A DNA stretch of 64,000 nt, taken from NCBI RefSeq assembly GCF_006351925.1, contig NZ_CP040924.1:1110501-1174500 (forward strand). The letters are read 5' to 3'. The notes beneath the pieces were generated by a model. That model was not told the DNA's origin, searched no databases, and worked only from the letters and a program-made list of their open reading frames with translations. The DNA is from Clostridium thermarum. GTDB taxonomy: Bacteria; Bacillota; Clostridia; Clostridiales; Clostridiaceae. The position numbers and the translations under genes are program-made. Shown here piece by piece: positions 8,794 to 17,943 of this stretch (positions within the stretch are counted from its first letter, which is position 1; every line of letters begins with the position of its first letter).

Positions 8794-10548
8794 ATGAGAA
8801 AGACTAAAATAATTTGCACCATTGGTCCTGCCAGTGAAGATAGAGAAACCTTAAAAAAACTATTTGAAGCAGGCATGAATGCTTCAAGACATAATTTTTC
8901 CCATGGCGATCATGAAGAACATGGCGGAAGAATTAAGCTCGTTAAAGAATTAAGTAAAGAATTAAATAAACCGGTATCAATAATACTTGATACCAAGGGA
9001 CCTGAAATCAGAACCGGAAAATTTGCTGCAGGAAAGCTTGAACTTAAAGAAGGCAGCAGTTTCACCATAGTTTGCGGCGAGGACATATCCGGAGATGAAA
9101 CTCAGTGTTCAGTTTCCTATAAGAACTTATATCAGGATGTTGTTCCTGGCAATATGATATTAATCGATGACGGCCTGGTTGGGTTGGAAGTTGAAAAGGT
9201 TGTTGGGACCAACATACATTGTATCGTAAAGAATACTGGTATGGTTGGCAGTCACAAGGGAGTAAATGTTCCTGGTGTATCAATCAACCTTCCTGCAATC
9301 ACAGAAAAGGATATTGCGGATTTAAAATTCGGTATTGAAATAGGTGTGAATATAATAGCTGCATCCTTCGTGAGAAAGGCATCTGACGTACTCGCCATCA
9401 GAAAAGTATTAAATGAAAATGGTGGAGAGCATGTGCTTATTTTCTCAAAAATTGAGAATCAGGAAGGTGTAAATAATTTAGATGAAATACTTAAATTCTC
9501 CGATGGCATAATGGTTGCTAGAGGAGACCTAGGTGTAGAAATTCCAATTGAGCAGGTACCACTTGTTCAAAAGATGATAATCGAAAAATGTAACTATGTA
9601 GGAAAGCCTGTTATCACAGCAACACAGATGTTAGACTCTATGATCAGGAATCCAAGACCAACAAGAGCTGAGGCTTCAGACGTAGCTAATGCAATTTTTG
9701 ATGGAACTGATTGTATAATGCTAAGTGGAGAAACTGCAAATGGAAAATATCCATTAGAGGCAGTTAGGACAATGTCAAGAATAGCAGAGGAAGCAGAAAG
9801 CCAGTTAAATTATGAAGCATCCTTAAAGAAAAAAAGAAAAGCACACATTCCTAACGTACCTAATGCAATCAGCTTGGCTACCTGCAACACTGCAATGGAG
9901 TTAAATGCTTCTGCGATTATAACTGCAACACAAAGCGGTCATTCTGCAAAGATTGTTTCAAAGTACAGACCGGAGTGTCCAATTATTGCTGTAACTCCAT
10001 ATGAACAAGTAGCTAAGAATTTAGCAGTTATCTGGGGTGTATATCCTGTTGTGGCAGAAAAGGTTGAAACTACAGATGAGCTTATAAATAAATCAGCAGA
10101 CATAGCCCTAGAAACTGGACTTGTTAAGAAGGGCGACCTGGTAGTTATTGCTGCAGGTATTCCTGTAAACTATGTGGGTTCCACCAACATGATGAAAGTT
10201 CACATTGTTGGCGACATACTGCTTAAAGGAAAAGGGGAAGGCACCAGACCTGGTTCAGGAACTGTGAGCTTAGTAGAAAGTGCACAAGAGGCTCTTGAAA
10301 AGACTGAAGTTGGCAGTATAATGGTTGTTAGAGAACTTAGCAAGGATTATATTGAAGTCTTTGACAAGCTTGGTGGTATCATTGTTGAAGGAAGTGTTTC
10401 CTCCGATATAATCATTGAGTGTATTGGAAGAGAAATACCACTCATCACTGGAGCAGCAGGAGCTATGGAAATCTTAAAGACTGGAAGCTTTATAACAATG
10501 GACGTAGCAAGAGGCATAGTATTCTCAGGCAAGGCTAATATAATATAA
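8794..10548 (+). CDS. pyk: Pyruvate kinase with C-terminal PEP-utilizer domain
   Basis: Converts phosphoenolpyruvate and ADP to pyruvate and ATP. At 584 residues it is about 110 longer than the basic enzyme. Core motifs include NFSHG, DTKGPEIRTG, the active-site SKIEN, MVARGDLGVEIP, TATQMLDSM and PTRAEASDVANA. The extension (from about residue 485, GTRPGSGTVSL to ARGIVFSG) is the mobile swivelling domain of PEP-utilizing enzymes. It retains PLITGAAGAMEIL but lacks the usual TGGxxSH phosphohistidine signature (ITGAAGAME instead), which is common in Bacillota Pyk and suggests a regulatory rather than catalytic role. AAGGAGAG precedes the ATG. It is co-transcribed with pfkA and followed by a terminator. 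Confidence 0.97.
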   Translation: MRKTKIICTIGPASEDRETLKKLFEAGMNASRHNFSHGDHEEHGGRIKLVKELSKELNKPVSIILDTKGPEIRTGKFAAGKLELKEGSSFTIVCGEDISGDETQCSVSYKNLYQDVVPGNMILIDDGLVGLEVEKVVGTNIHCIVKNTGMVGSHKGVNVPGVSINLPAITEKDIADLKFGIEIGVNIIAASFVRKASDVLAIRKVLNENGGEHVLIFSKIENQEGVNNLDEILKFSDGIMVARGDLGVEIPIEQVPLVQKMIIEKCNYVGKPVITATQMLDSMIRNPRPTRAEASDVANAIFDGTDCIMLSGETANGKYPLEAVRTMSRIAEEAESQLNYEASLKKKRKAHIPNVPNAISLATCNTAMELNASAIITATQSGHSAKIVSKYRPECPIIAVTPYEQVAKNLAVIWGVYPVVAEKVETTDELINKSADIALETGLVKKGDLVVIAAGIPVNYVGSTNMMKVHIVGDILLKGKGEGTRPGSGTVSLVESAQEALEKTEVGSIMVVRELSKDYIEVFDKLGGIIVEGSVSSDIIIECIGREIPLITGAAGAMEILKTGSFITMDVARGIVFSGKANII

Positions 10549-10556
10549 CAGACCAT

Positions 10557-10581
10557 AAAAGCGGCTTTAAATGCCGCTTTT
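10557..10581 (+). terminator. Hairpin after pyk
   Basis: AAAAGCGGC-7-GCCGCTTTT, a 9-bp stem directly after the pyk stop and ahead of the transporter ribosome binding site. The T-tract is short, so some read-through into the transporter gene is possible. Confidence 0.75.
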
Positions 10582-10602
10582 AGCCATGTCTTAGGAGGAA
10601 AT

Positions 10603-11721
10603 ATGAAGGAATATATTATATATTTAAAGAAGCAATTTATAAACTTATTTAAGAAGGAAACTGTATTTGTAGTATCAGTAATAATCGCAGTATTAACCTG
10701 CTTTGTGAATACTCCTAAATTAGAATATATCGATTTTAAAGTGGTTATATCCTTGTTTAACCTGATTATAGTAGTTAGTGCCTTTCAACAGTTAAAACTC
10801 TTGGATAAGATTGCCGTAGCCATTTTAAAAAAATGTAGTAATAGAAGGACTGTAGCCTATGTGCTTACAGCTGTTACCTTTGCTGCATCCATGCTGCTAA
10901 CTAATGATGTTGCACTGATTACCCTAGTGCCACTAACTATAATCATTGGAAAGAGAAGTGACATCAATCCCCTTGAGATAATAGTTGTTCAAACTTTGGC
11001 TGCTAATCTTGGCAGTAGTTTGACGCCCATTGGAAATCCACAGAACTTATTTATTTACTCCTGCTTTAATGTGGATACCCTTGAGTTTTTGAAAGCTGGG
11101 GCCCTAGTAGCCGGCATTGGAATAATTGCTTTGGTCGTAATTAATTTTTTTATGAAAAAGGACAAGCTGCGATATAATCTTGAAGAAATAGAAATTAAAG
11201 ACAAGAAAAAGTTGTGTCTTTTTATAGCACTGTTCATTTGCATATTTCTGTCGGTATTTAGAATAATTGACTATAGGATAATGCTTATCATTACTATTTT
11301 AGTAACATTACTTGCAGACAGGAGCCTTTTTGTAAAGGTAGACTATTATCTCCTATTAACCTTTGTTACTTTTTTTATAATAGTAGGAAATATTTCTTCC
11401 ATTGAGCCAATCAGGCATGCGGCTGAGCGACTGTTAAGCGGTGACTCTGCTTCCTATTTAAGTTCTATAATTATAAGTCAATTTATCAGCAATGTGCCTG
11501 CAGCAGTGCTTTTGTCTGGTTTTACCAGTTCATGGCGTCCAATAATGTTGGGGGTAAATGTGGGAGGCATGGGAACTTTAATAGCTTCCCTTGCCAGCGT
11601 AATAGCTTATAAGCTATATGTAAAAAGCTTTAATAACAGTAAAGCTTATTTAACTAAATTTCATATTTATAATTTTATATCCTTAATAATTATTGGATTT
11701 GTGGTATATATCTTCTTATAA
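10603..11721 (+). CDS. SLC13/ArsB-NhaD superfamily membrane transporter
   Basis: A 372-residue integral membrane protein with about ten hydrophobic segments, of the ion transporter superfamily containing ArsB, NhaD and citrate/dicarboxylate carriers. Two re-entrant signature regions are visible: LLTNDVALITLVPL near 100 and NLGSSLTPIGNPQN near 131, plus QFISNVPAAVLLSGF near 290. It is shorter than typical ArsB (about 430), so the substrate (anion, sodium/proton or dicarboxylate) cannot be read from sequence. GGAGGAAAT precedes the ATG. It follows pyk by 55 bases, separated by a hairpin. Confidence 0.8.
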   Translation: MKEYIIYLKKQFINLFKKETVFVVSVIIAVLTCFVNTPKLEYIDFKVVISLFNLIIVVSAFQQLKLLDKIAVAILKKCSNRRTVAYVLTAVTFAASMLLTNDVALITLVPLTIIIGKRSDINPLEIIVVQTLAANLGSSLTPIGNPQNLFIYSCFNVDTLEFLKAGALVAGIGIIALVVINFFMKKDKLRYNLEEIEIKDKKKLCLFIALFICIFLSVFRIIDYRIMLIITILVTLLADRSLFVKVDYYLLLTFVTFFIIVGNISSIEPIRHAAERLLSGDSASYLSSIIISQFISNVPAAVLLSGFTSSWRPIMLGVNVGGMGTLIASLASVIAYKLYVKSFNNSKAYLTKFHIYNFISLIIIGFVVYIFL

Positions 11722-11796
11722 TTTAAAAGATGAATATTATTTAAATATACTGGAAATAATATTACAATGGAAAAATATAGGCAACTGATTCATTTT

Positions 11797-11819
11797 TGCA
11801 CCATCCGGTGCACTTTTTT
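11797..11819 (+). terminator. Intrinsic terminator after transporter gene
   Basis: TGCACC-ATCC-GGTGCA followed by seven T residues, about 75 bases after the transporter stop. Confidence 0.85.
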
Positions 11820-11820
11820 T

Positions 11821-11858
11821 ACTTAAAATCATACCATTTTTACTTAAAATCATACCAT
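11821..11858. repeat. Two-copy 21-bp tandem repeat
   Basis: The 17-base word ACTTAAAATCATACCAT occurs at 11821-11837 and 11842-11858, a period of 21 bases, just after the terminator. No function is apparent. Confidence 0.6.
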
Positions 11859-11925
11859 GAATTTTACTAAACTTTAATATTGCATGTAAGCACTGAAAAA
11901 CTGAATAATTGACATAATAAAAAAT

Positions 11926-11964
11926 GAGTCCATAAACTGAAAGAGTTTTTTGGACTCGATTTTT
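11926..11964. terminator. Bidirectional terminator
   Basis: Stem GAGTCCA / TGGACTC with A-rich sequence on one side and a T-run on the other, so it can stop the minus-strand reductase gene ending at 11979 as well as plus-strand transcripts. Confidence 0.75.
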
Positions 11965-11978
11965 TGCACTATTAATTA

Positions 11979-13049
11979 TCAAGCCTCTTTGATTTGATTC
12001 ACCAGTTCAGCCATCAATTCTTTGACACTTACTATTTTATCGACCTTATGGGCTTTACTGCCGCAGAAAATAAGCCCATTGTCAACATCGCCCTGAACTG
12101 CATTGATAAGTGCGCGGGATATGCAATATGGGGTAATTACCGGATTGCACTTGTGTATGCATCCATAACATTTATCAACCTTGATATTCCCCAAGAAGGT
12201 CCTTTCCACAAAGGCATTTTTTATGGCTCTGCCGGGCATGCCCACAGGACTTTTAACTATTACTATGTCCTCCTCAGTGGAGTGTATGTAGGCGTTTTTA
12301 TAGTTTATATGGGCGTCACATTCATGAGTAGCTACAAACCTGGTAGCCATTTGTACACCGCTGGCACCAAGCTTCAGTAATTTAGCAATGTCTTGACCGG
12401 TATAAATACCTCCTGCAGCAATTACCGGAATAGACTTATTAAACTTTTCCTCATAGGTTTTTACCGTATCTATAATTTCAACCAACTCTGTTTCAAAGTA
12501 ATCTCTACTAGCTTCTGGCAGGTCAGCTTCCTTAAAACCAAGATGACCTCCTGCTTCTGGTCCTTCTACCACCACAGCATCAGCGGTAACTCCGTAATTT
12601 CTTTCCCACAACCGAAGAATGAGTGAGGCGGCCTTCTTTGAAGAAACTATAGGAGCTATCTTGATATCACTGCCTTTACAGAGTTCAGGGAGATTTGTGG
12701 GGAGTCCTGCTCCGGAAATTATCATTTGGGCACCGGCTTCAATGGAGGCTTTAACCAGCAGTTCATAATTCCTCATGGCACACATAATATTAACTCCAAT
12801 AATCCCATCACTGGCTTTTTTTAGAGCCTTCACTATATGGCTTTTTAAGGCTCTTATGTTGGCGGCAAGAGAGTTTTTTTCGAAATCAGGTTCGTTATAG
12901 CCCGGTTGTGCCGCTGAAATAATACCTATACCACCACAGGATGCAACTGCAGAAGCCAGGCCGGATAAAGAAACTCCTATACCCATTCCACCTTGAATGA
13001 TAGGTATGGAAGCTTTGATATTTCCAAGAATCAATGGTTTTATTTCCAT
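11979..13049 (-). CDS. FMN-dependent nitronate monooxygenase / FabK-like enoyl reductase
   Basis: A 356-residue TIM-barrel flavoprotein of the 2-nitropropane dioxygenase superfamily, which contains nitronate monooxygenases and the enoyl-ACP reductase FabK. Motifs are IPIIQGGMGIGVS at the N terminus, GVNIMCAMRNY, VVEGPEAGGHLG near 160 and the FMN-phosphate loop AAGGIYTGQDIAK...GASGVQMATRF near 230-250. A C-terminal extension carries several Cys (CYGCIHKCNP, ITPYC, IFCGS) that could bind metal, a form seen in clostridial members. A FabT-like palindrome lies at its promoter, which favours a role linked to fatty acids, but there are no fab genes beside it. The exact reaction is unresolved. Confidence 0.85.
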   Translation of the reverse strand: MEIKPLILGNIKASIPIIQGGMGIGVSLSGLASAVASCGGIGIISAAQPGYNEPDFEKNSLAANIRALKSHIVKALKKASDGIIGVNIMCAMRNYELLVKASIEAGAQMIISGAGLPTNLPELCKGSDIKIAPIVSSKKAASLILRLWERNYGVTADAVVVEGPEAGGHLGFKEADLPEASRDYFETELVEIIDTVKTYEEKFNKSIPVIAAGGIYTGQDIAKLLKLGASGVQMATRFVATHECDAHINYKNAYIHSTEEDIVIVKSPVGMPGRAIKNAFVERTFLGNIKVDKCYGCIHKCNPVITPYCISRALINAVQGDVDNGLIFCGSKAHKVDKIVSVKELMAELVNQIKEA

Positions 13050-13072
13050 GGTTTATACCTCATTTCTAATTA

Positions 13073-13103
13073 TTAAAATACTTTGATAATCAAAGTATTT
13101 TAA
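13073..13103. promoter_or_regulatory. 31-bp palindromic operator, FabT/MarR-like
   Basis: Perfect 15+1+15 palindrome centred on 13088 with core CTTTGATAATCAAAG. The core strongly resembles the TTTGATTATCAAA-type site of FabT, the MarR-family repressor of fatty-acid synthesis. It begins just after the -10 of the minus-strand promoter and covers the expected transcription start, an arrangement typical of repression. Confidence 0.75.
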
Positions 13104-13108
13104 TTAAT

Positions 13109-13137
13109 ATATTAATACATAATCTCAAAAATGTCAA
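13109..13137 (-). promoter_or_regulatory. Promoter of the FMN reductase gene
   Basis: On the minus strand, TTGACA (13137-13132), a 17-base spacer and TAATAT (13114-13109). The -35 is a perfect consensus. Confidence 0.75.
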
Positions 13138-13269
13138 TATAATTACATGTAGTAATATAAACTATATTGTGGCATGTCCTTGCATGATTTATATATAAAT
13201 ATAGATGTATGAATAAAAAACATATTAATCCACAAAATATAATCAGATTAATTTACCGGAGGGGATAGT

Positions 13270-13629
13270 ATGAATGGCAGCTTATCCTGCAGTGCAGTAA
13301 ATTGTGTACATAATCTTAGTGGATTATGCTCTGCCAATAAAATATTAGTAAATGGATTGAGTGCACAAGCCAGTACAGGCACTCAATGTGAAACTTTTGC
13401 GGAAAAAGGCATAAAAAATGCATTGATGCACCTGACAAATATGAATATACCAGGAGAGATAAGACAGTTGTTTAACAATGATGGCATTCACATGTATCCG
13501 GAAGTAGCCTGTAATGCAGTAAGATGTCGTTTTAACAATGATAGGAAGTGCGAAGCGGACAGAGTGCTTATCATGGGAGCCCATGCCAACTCCAGTGACG
13601 GTACTTATTGTGAAACCTTCACTCCGTAA
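13270..13629 (+). CDS. Protein with two DUF1540 domains
   Basis: A 119-residue protein made of two copies of the Cys-rich DUF1540 module, at about residues 6-42 (SCSAVNCVHN...CSANKI...GTQCETF) and 80-117 (ACNAVRCRFNNDRKCEADRV...GTYCETF). Each repeat has four Cys, consistent with binding a metal. The family is widespread in Clostridia and of unknown function. GGAGGGGAT precedes the ATG, and a terminator lies 37 bases after the stop, so it is a single-gene unit. No signal peptide or membrane segment is seen. Confidence 0.88.
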   Translation: MNGSLSCSAVNCVHNLSGLCSANKILVNGLSAQASTGTQCETFAEKGIKNALMHLTNMNIPGEIRQLFNNDGIHMYPEVACNAVRCRFNNDRKCEADRVLIMGAHANSSDGTYCETFTP

Positions 13630-13665
13630 ATCCAATCAAACAAAGGTTAATAACGGCATTTATTT

Positions 13666-13693
13666 ATTCAGCGTTTTAATGCGCTGAATTTTT
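13666..13693 (+). terminator. Intrinsic terminator after DUF1540 gene
   Basis: ATTCAGCG-8-CGCTGAAT followed by T residues. Confidence 0.8.
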
Positions 13694-13715
13694 AATTTTG
13701 AATTACTTATGGCTA

Positions 13716-13744
13716 TTGAATTATATCAAAATATTATGTATAAT
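13716..13744 (+). promoter_or_regulatory. rlmD promoter
   Basis: TTGAAT, a 17-base spacer, and a perfect TATAAT, about 80 bases upstream of the rlmD start. Confidence 0.75.
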
Positions 13745-13822
13745 ACACAAGCAATAACAGCTTAAGACATAATACTGGATAGCCCAGAGTTTACATATAA
13801 ACAGGGGGAAGAGGTAATTTAA

Positions 13823-15184
13823 ATGTTAGATTTTAAAAAAAATCAGGAACTTATAGTTGATATTATTTCAGAAGGATATGAGGGGGAAGGAGTTGCAAAG
13901 CCAGAAGGATTCCCCATATTTGTACCTGGAGCCTTGAAGGGTGAAAAGGTAAAGATCCGATTAGTAAAGGTGTCTAGGAATCATGGATACGGTAAGCTAA
14001 TAGAGATACTGGAGCCATCTAAAGAAAGAGTTGAACCGGTCTGTCCCATTTATAAAAGGTGCGGCGGCTGTCAGCTTCAGCACATGAGCTATGAAGAACA
14101 GCTCAGATTTAAGAAAAATAGGGTGACAGACTGTCTAGAGAGAATTGGCAAGCTAAAAGATGTTGTAATTCATCCTACATTGGGGATGGATAATCCCTTA
14201 AGATACAGAAACAAGGTTCAGCTTCCGGTGGGAAGAGGGGAAACAGAACCAGCAATAGGTTTTTATGCTGCACGAAGCCATGAAATTATAAATTTACAGC
14301 AGTGCTACATACAGCATCAAGTTGGTGATGAAGTTGTACGGTTAACCAGAAGCTGGATGAAAGAATATAATATACAAGCTTATGATGAAGAGTCTGGATG
14401 TGGTATCGTTAGACATGTCATGATCAGAAAAGGTTTTAAAAGCGGTGAAGCTATGGTAGTTTTGGTAACTAATACAGCTAAGTTTCCGCATAAAGAGGAA
14501 TTTATAAATCTTATTGTTCAAAACATACCGGATGTTAAGAGCATAATACAAAATATTAATACTAAGAAAACCAATGTAGTTTTAGGTCTGGAGAATATTA
14601 CTCTGTGGGGCAGCGATATAATAACGGATTACATAGGACCCTTCAAGTTTAACATCTCACCCTTGTCCTTCTTTCAGGTAAATCCGGTTCAGACAGAAGT
14701 ACTATATGGCAAGACTTTAGAGTATGCTCAGCTCACCGGCAATGAGGTTGTCTTTGATGCATATTGCGGAACCGGAACAATTTCCCTATTTTTATCTCAG
14801 AAGGCTAGAAAAGTTTATGGAGTGGAAATTATCGAAGCCGCTATTATAAATGCAAGACAAAATGCGGTTTTAAACGGAATTGAAAATGCGGAGTTTTTTG
14901 TTGGAGAGGCTGAAAAAGTGATACCGGAACTAATTTCTCAAGGCAAGAAAGCGGATGTAGTGGTGGTAGACCCACCTAGGAAGGGCTGTGAAAAAAGTCT
15001 CATACAAGCAATAGCTAAAATGGGCCCAAAGAGAGTTGTATATGTGTCCTGTGATCCTGCTACACTAGCAAGAGACCTAGCAATTTTTGAAACCCTGGGA
15101 TACAAGACCGTTGAAGTGCAGCCCGTTGATATGTTCCCTCACACGGCACACGTGGAGTGTGTCGTGAAGATAGAGAAGAAATAG
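13823..15184 (+). CDS. rlmD: 23S rRNA (uracil-C5)-methyltransferase, RlmD/RumA family
   Basis: S-adenosylmethionine-dependent enzyme that methylates C5 of a uridine in 23S rRNA. The 453 residues comprise an N-terminal TRAM RNA-binding domain (about 1-60), a 4Fe-4S cluster site (C74, C80, C83 in [11 protein letters not shown], and a fourth Cys near 161), the SAM-binding [14 protein letters not shown] near 310, VVDPPRKGC near 382, the catalytic Cys in [13 protein letters not shown] near 411, and the terminal HVE motif carrying the general-base Glu. The gene appears intact. Its last codons ([14 protein letters not shown]) matter because three shorter copies of such an end occur downstream at 23.76, 35.38 and 37.07 kb, marking it as an integration site. 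GGGGGAAGAGG lies upstream of the ATG. Confidence 0.95.
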   Translation: MLDFKKNQELIVDIISEGYEGEGVAKPEGFPIFVPGALKGEKVKIRLVKVSRNHGYGKLIEILEPSKERVEPVCPIYKRCGGCQLQHMSYEEQLRFKKNRVTDCLERIGKLKDVVIHPTLGMDNPLRYRNKVQLPVGRGETEPAIGFYAARSHEIINLQQCYIQHQVGDEVVRLTRSWMKEYNIQAYDEESGCGIVRHVMIRKGFKSGEAMVVLVTNTAKFPHKEEFINLIVQNIPDVKSIIQNINTKKTNVVLGLENITLWGSDIITDYIGPFKFNISPLSFFQVNPVQTEVLYGKTLEYAQLTGNEVVFDAYCGTGTISLFLSQKARKVYGVEIIEAAIINARQNAVLNGIENAEFFVGEAEKVIPELISQGKKADVVVVDPPRKGCEKSLIQAIAKMGPKRVVYVSCDPATLARDLAIFETLGYKTVEVQPVDMFPHTAHVECVVKIEKK

Positions 15185-15201
15185 CTTGAAATCAAAGGCT
15201 T

Positions 15202-15223
15202 GGGGCAATTTGCCCCTTTTTTT
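15202..15223 (+). terminator. Intrinsic terminator after rlmD
   Basis: GGGGCA-ATT-TGCCCC followed by seven T residues, 18 bases after the rlmD stop. Confidence 0.9.
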
Positions 15224-15385
15224 CATGTGTGTTTTATGTTTCCGTAGACTAAGGATTTGAGGGGATTTTAGGGTTAGGGGGTTATACAAATTCGCTAAAT
15301 TAGGAGGAATTGGATATTTGCGAAATGGCTTAAGTTTTCTTTAGAAGGTATAAAGACTATTACAAAATTAAATTCTATAACTTCA

Positions 15386-15423
15386 TTGATATTTATATAG
15401 AATATGGATATACTATATGTATA
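15386..15423 (+). promoter_or_regulatory. Promoter and possible operator of abiE pair
   Basis: TTGATA-17-TATACT (15386-15414). A small palindrome, TATAC-5-GTATA (15409-15423), overlaps the -10. AbiEi antitoxins are known to repress their own promoter through inverted repeats; that this is the site is inference. Confidence 0.55.
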
Positions 15424-15469
15424 AAAAAATAGATACAAAATATTAAATCTATGTTTTGGTGGTGAAAAG

Positions 15470-16075
15470 ATGACCAGTGAAAGAATTAATAATATTAAAA
15501 CTCTATTTGATAAATATGGACCAATTGTTAAGGCTGCAATATTAAGAGAAAATAAAGTGTGCAGTAGAGATATTAAAGAACTTATAGATAAAGGTTATGT
15601 GATAAAAATAAAAACAGGATACTATTGCTGGAACTCTGGATTTGATGATTTAAATGATTTTGAAATAGTGCAGTCAATAATACCAACTGGAGTTATTAGC
15701 ATGTTTTCAGCAGCAGTAATACATGAAATGACTACAGTTAATCCTACGGACATTAATGTTACCATTGCATCTAGAATGCTTAAACCTAAGCTTCCAGATT
15801 ACCCACCTGTAGACCTTTTTTTTACCTCAAATGATAATTTAGATTTAGGAATAGAGGAGCATGTTATGGAGCATATGAAGGTTAGGGTTTATAATGCAGA
15901 AAGGACGGTATGTGATTTCTTTAAATATTCTTCAAGAGTTGGAAATGATGTGGCATTAGAAGTTATAAAAAATTATATGCTTAGAAAAAATAAAAATTTG
16001 CAGCTCCTTTTTGAATATGCAACAAAGCTTCGAGTTAAAAAATATATAAAACCATATGTGGAGGTGCTTTTGTAA
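15470..16075 (+). CDS. AbiEi-type antitoxin (type IV toxin-antitoxin)
   Basis: A 201-residue protein resembling AbiEi, the antitoxin and autorepressor of the AbiE phage-resistance system. The N-terminal part has a winged-helix pattern (VCSRDIKELIDKGYVIKIKTGYYCW, residues about 25-52). The C-terminal part has the nucleotidyltransferase-associated pattern (RVYNAERTVCDFFKYSSRVGNDVALEVIKNY). The stop overlaps the ATG of the next gene by one base (TAATG), so translation is coupled. It is the first gene of the accessory island downstream of rlmD. In the known system the antitoxin does not bind the toxin but counteracts it. Confidence 0.85.
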   Translation: MTSERINNIKTLFDKYGPIVKAAILRENKVCSRDIKELIDKGYVIKIKTGYYCWNSGFDDLNDFEIVQSIIPTGVISMFSAAVIHEMTTVNPTDINVTIASRMLKPKLPDYPPVDLFFTSNDNLDLGIEEHVMEHMKVRVYNAERTVCDFFKYSSRVGNDVALEVIKNYMLRKNKNLQLLFEYATKLRVKKYIKPYVEVLL

Positions 16076-16968
16076 TGAATTCTGATAGTATAAAGGCTAA
16101 ATTAAAGAATATAGCAGTAAAAGAGGGAAAGTCCTTTGATTATCTTCTTACTTTGTATTTAATTGAAAGGTTATTATACAGGATATCAATCTCGGAATAT
16201 GCTGATAAATTTGTATTAAAAGGTGGAGTGCTGTTATATATAGTCTTGGAGGAAAAAGCTAGAGCTACTAAGGATATAGATATGCTTGCAAGACAATTAA
16301 ATAATTCCCTAGAGAATGTGGAAGCAATTTTTAAATCTGTGTGTGAAATTAAGGAAGATGATGCTATTGAATTTGATTTGAATACACTTACAGTAGAAAA
16401 GATAAAAGAAGATGCTGATTATGAGGGCGTTAGGGTAAAGGTAACAGCGTTTCTTGACCGTACTAAAAAAGTATTGCAAATGGATATTGGTTTTGGAGAT
16501 GTAATAGTTCCGTGTGCTACTGAAATGGAGTATCCATCTCTTTTAGAAATGAAAAAACCGCTATTAAAAGCTTATTCAATGGAGTCTGTAATCGCTGAAA
16601 AATTTGAAGCAATGGTATATTTAGCAGAAGCCAATAGTAGGATGAAGGATTTCTATGATATTTGTATTTTATCACAAAAATATAATTTTGAAGGTAAAGT
16701 ACTTAAAGAAGCAATTCAAACTACTTTTAAACATAGGAAAACACCGTTGCAATTAATTCCTACAATATTTACAAGTGACTTTAGAGAATCTAAGGAAAAG
16801 AAACAGCAATGGAAGGCATTTAAAAAGCGAATTTCGTCTAAGGAAGAATTAGAGTTTTTTGAGGTTATAGATAGACTGGTAAAATTTTTAAAGCCAATTT
16901 ATGATTCAATTATTGAAAATAAAGAGTTTTCCTTAACATGGAACTTACAAGAAGGTAGATGGAAATAG
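16075..16968 (+). CDS. AbiEii-type nucleotidyltransferase toxin
   Basis: A 297-residue toxin of the AbiEii/AbiGii nucleotidyltransferase family. The conserved KGGVLLY near residue 49, followed by RATKDIDML near 65 (the DxD-type metal site), and the later conserved SVIAEKFEAMVYLAEANSRMKDFYDI near 183 are all present. AbiEii homologues act on tRNA or other acceptors and cause abortive infection. A bidirectional terminator follows. Bases 16183-16585 are repeated almost exactly at 28215-28617, where only the middle of the gene survives. Confidence 0.88.
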   Translation: MNSDSIKAKLKNIAVKEGKSFDYLLTLYLIERLLYRISISEYADKFVLKGGVLLYIVLEEKARATKDIDMLARQLNNSLENVEAIFKSVCEIKEDDAIEFDLNTLTVEKIKEDADYEGVRVKVTAFLDRTKKVLQMDIGFGDVIVPCATEMEYPSLLEMKKPLLKAYSMESVIAEKFEAMVYLAEANSRMKDFYDICILSQKYNFEGKVLKEAIQTTFKHRKTPLQLIPTIFTSDFRESKEKKQQWKAFKKRISSKEELEFFEVIDRLVKFLKPIYDSIIENKEFSLTWNLQEGRWK

Positions 16969-17000
16969 TGAAAGAAAATTAAATATTAATGATTAATAAA

Positions 17001-17035
17001 AATAGAGAGAATTGTTAAAGAATCTCTCTATTTTT
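17001..17035. terminator. Bidirectional terminator between abiE and DUF6076 genes
   Basis: AATAGAGAGA / TCTCTCTATT stem with A-rich and T-rich flanks between two convergent genes. Confidence 0.8.
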
Positions 17036-17059
17036 ACAGTTAAAGTGAAGTTTACAAAT

Positions 17060-17920
17060 TCATTTCTTCTTACTCCATTTAAGCCACTGGACAAACTCTT
17101 CAGTGGTTTTCTTCCCACTTTTAATATCTTTCTTCCATCTAGTTACATCCTTTTTCCATTTTTCAAAATAGTCCTTGTGATTTTCATCCTCAGGGTTTCT
17201 TCTAATACGCATTTGTAGAGTTTGATAGACACTACGTCTAAGCTTTTCTGCTTCATTCATTTTTAATTTCTCTTCATAAGTTCTTTGAGAACCATCCTCT
17301 TTACAGGTTTTAGCAGGATTAAATGGACTAGTCCTATCACAGTAAACTGCATCGGATCGGTGCAGTGGTACAAAGTATTTACCGCAGTTAGTACATATCT
17401 TTATAGTGGTTTTAAGTTTTATTAAATGATAAAGCGTAGCAATGCATATGTCTTCAATGCTGTCACAGGTATAAACACTGGTGATGGCATTTTTGGTTTT
17501 AGTGCACTTAACAAAGCCTCTAATAGCTCTTTCCATAGGGGACATTTCCATATAAGGATTAACTAAATCTTCAATTATCATATCTTGGTCAAAATAGTAT
17601 TTAAGATGATGCTGAGGTATGGATAGACCTTGCATGTGCAAGAAAAACATAAGATTCTCTATGGTATAAAGTGAAGAGTCTTTTATACAAATATCAATAA
17701 ATTCTTTTATGCGCACGTAAACAAAAGAGTCATCATTTATATACATATCAGGGTCATCTAACAAGTTAAAATAAATATGATTCCTCTTAGATAAATCCTT
17801 TCCTAATGAAAAAAAATCAACAAAAGACATACCAAGGGTATCGGTTTCATCTACACCTTTATATGGATCATATATTCTTTCGGTAAGTCTAGCATCATCA
17901 AATTCTATAGTAAATGCCAT
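17060..17920 (-). CDS. DUF6076-like protein with zinc-finger motif
   Basis: A 286-residue protein that resembles the DUF6076 family. Near residue 185 it has a zinc-finger-like KICTNCGKYFVP...VYCDR...KTCKEDG, where four Cys could bind zinc. The C-terminal third is strongly basic with many Arg and Lys (LRRSVYQTLQMRIRRNPE), ending WLKWSKKK, suggesting nucleic-acid contact. The function is unknown. It is convergent with the abiE pair and has a reasonable GAAGGA site before the ATG. Inverted repeats containing GTTATC lie upstream. Genes of this type are usually found in accessory regions. Confidence 0.7.
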   Translation of the reverse strand: MAFTIEFDDARLTERIYDPYKGVDETDTLGMSFVDFFSLGKDLSKRNHIYFNLLDDPDMYINDDSFVYVRIKEFIDICIKDSSLYTIENLMFFLHMQGLSIPQHHLKYYFDQDMIIEDLVNPYMEMSPMERAIRGFVKCTKTKNAITSVYTCDSIEDICIATLYHLIKLKTTIKICTNCGKYFVPLHRSDAVYCDRTSPFNPAKTCKEDGSQRTYEEKLKMNEAEKLRRSVYQTLQMRIRRNPEDENHKDYFEKWKKDVTRWKKDIKSGKKTTEEFVQWLKWSKKK

Positions 17921-17943
17921 ATCATAGTTCCTTCTTTCTGCGT

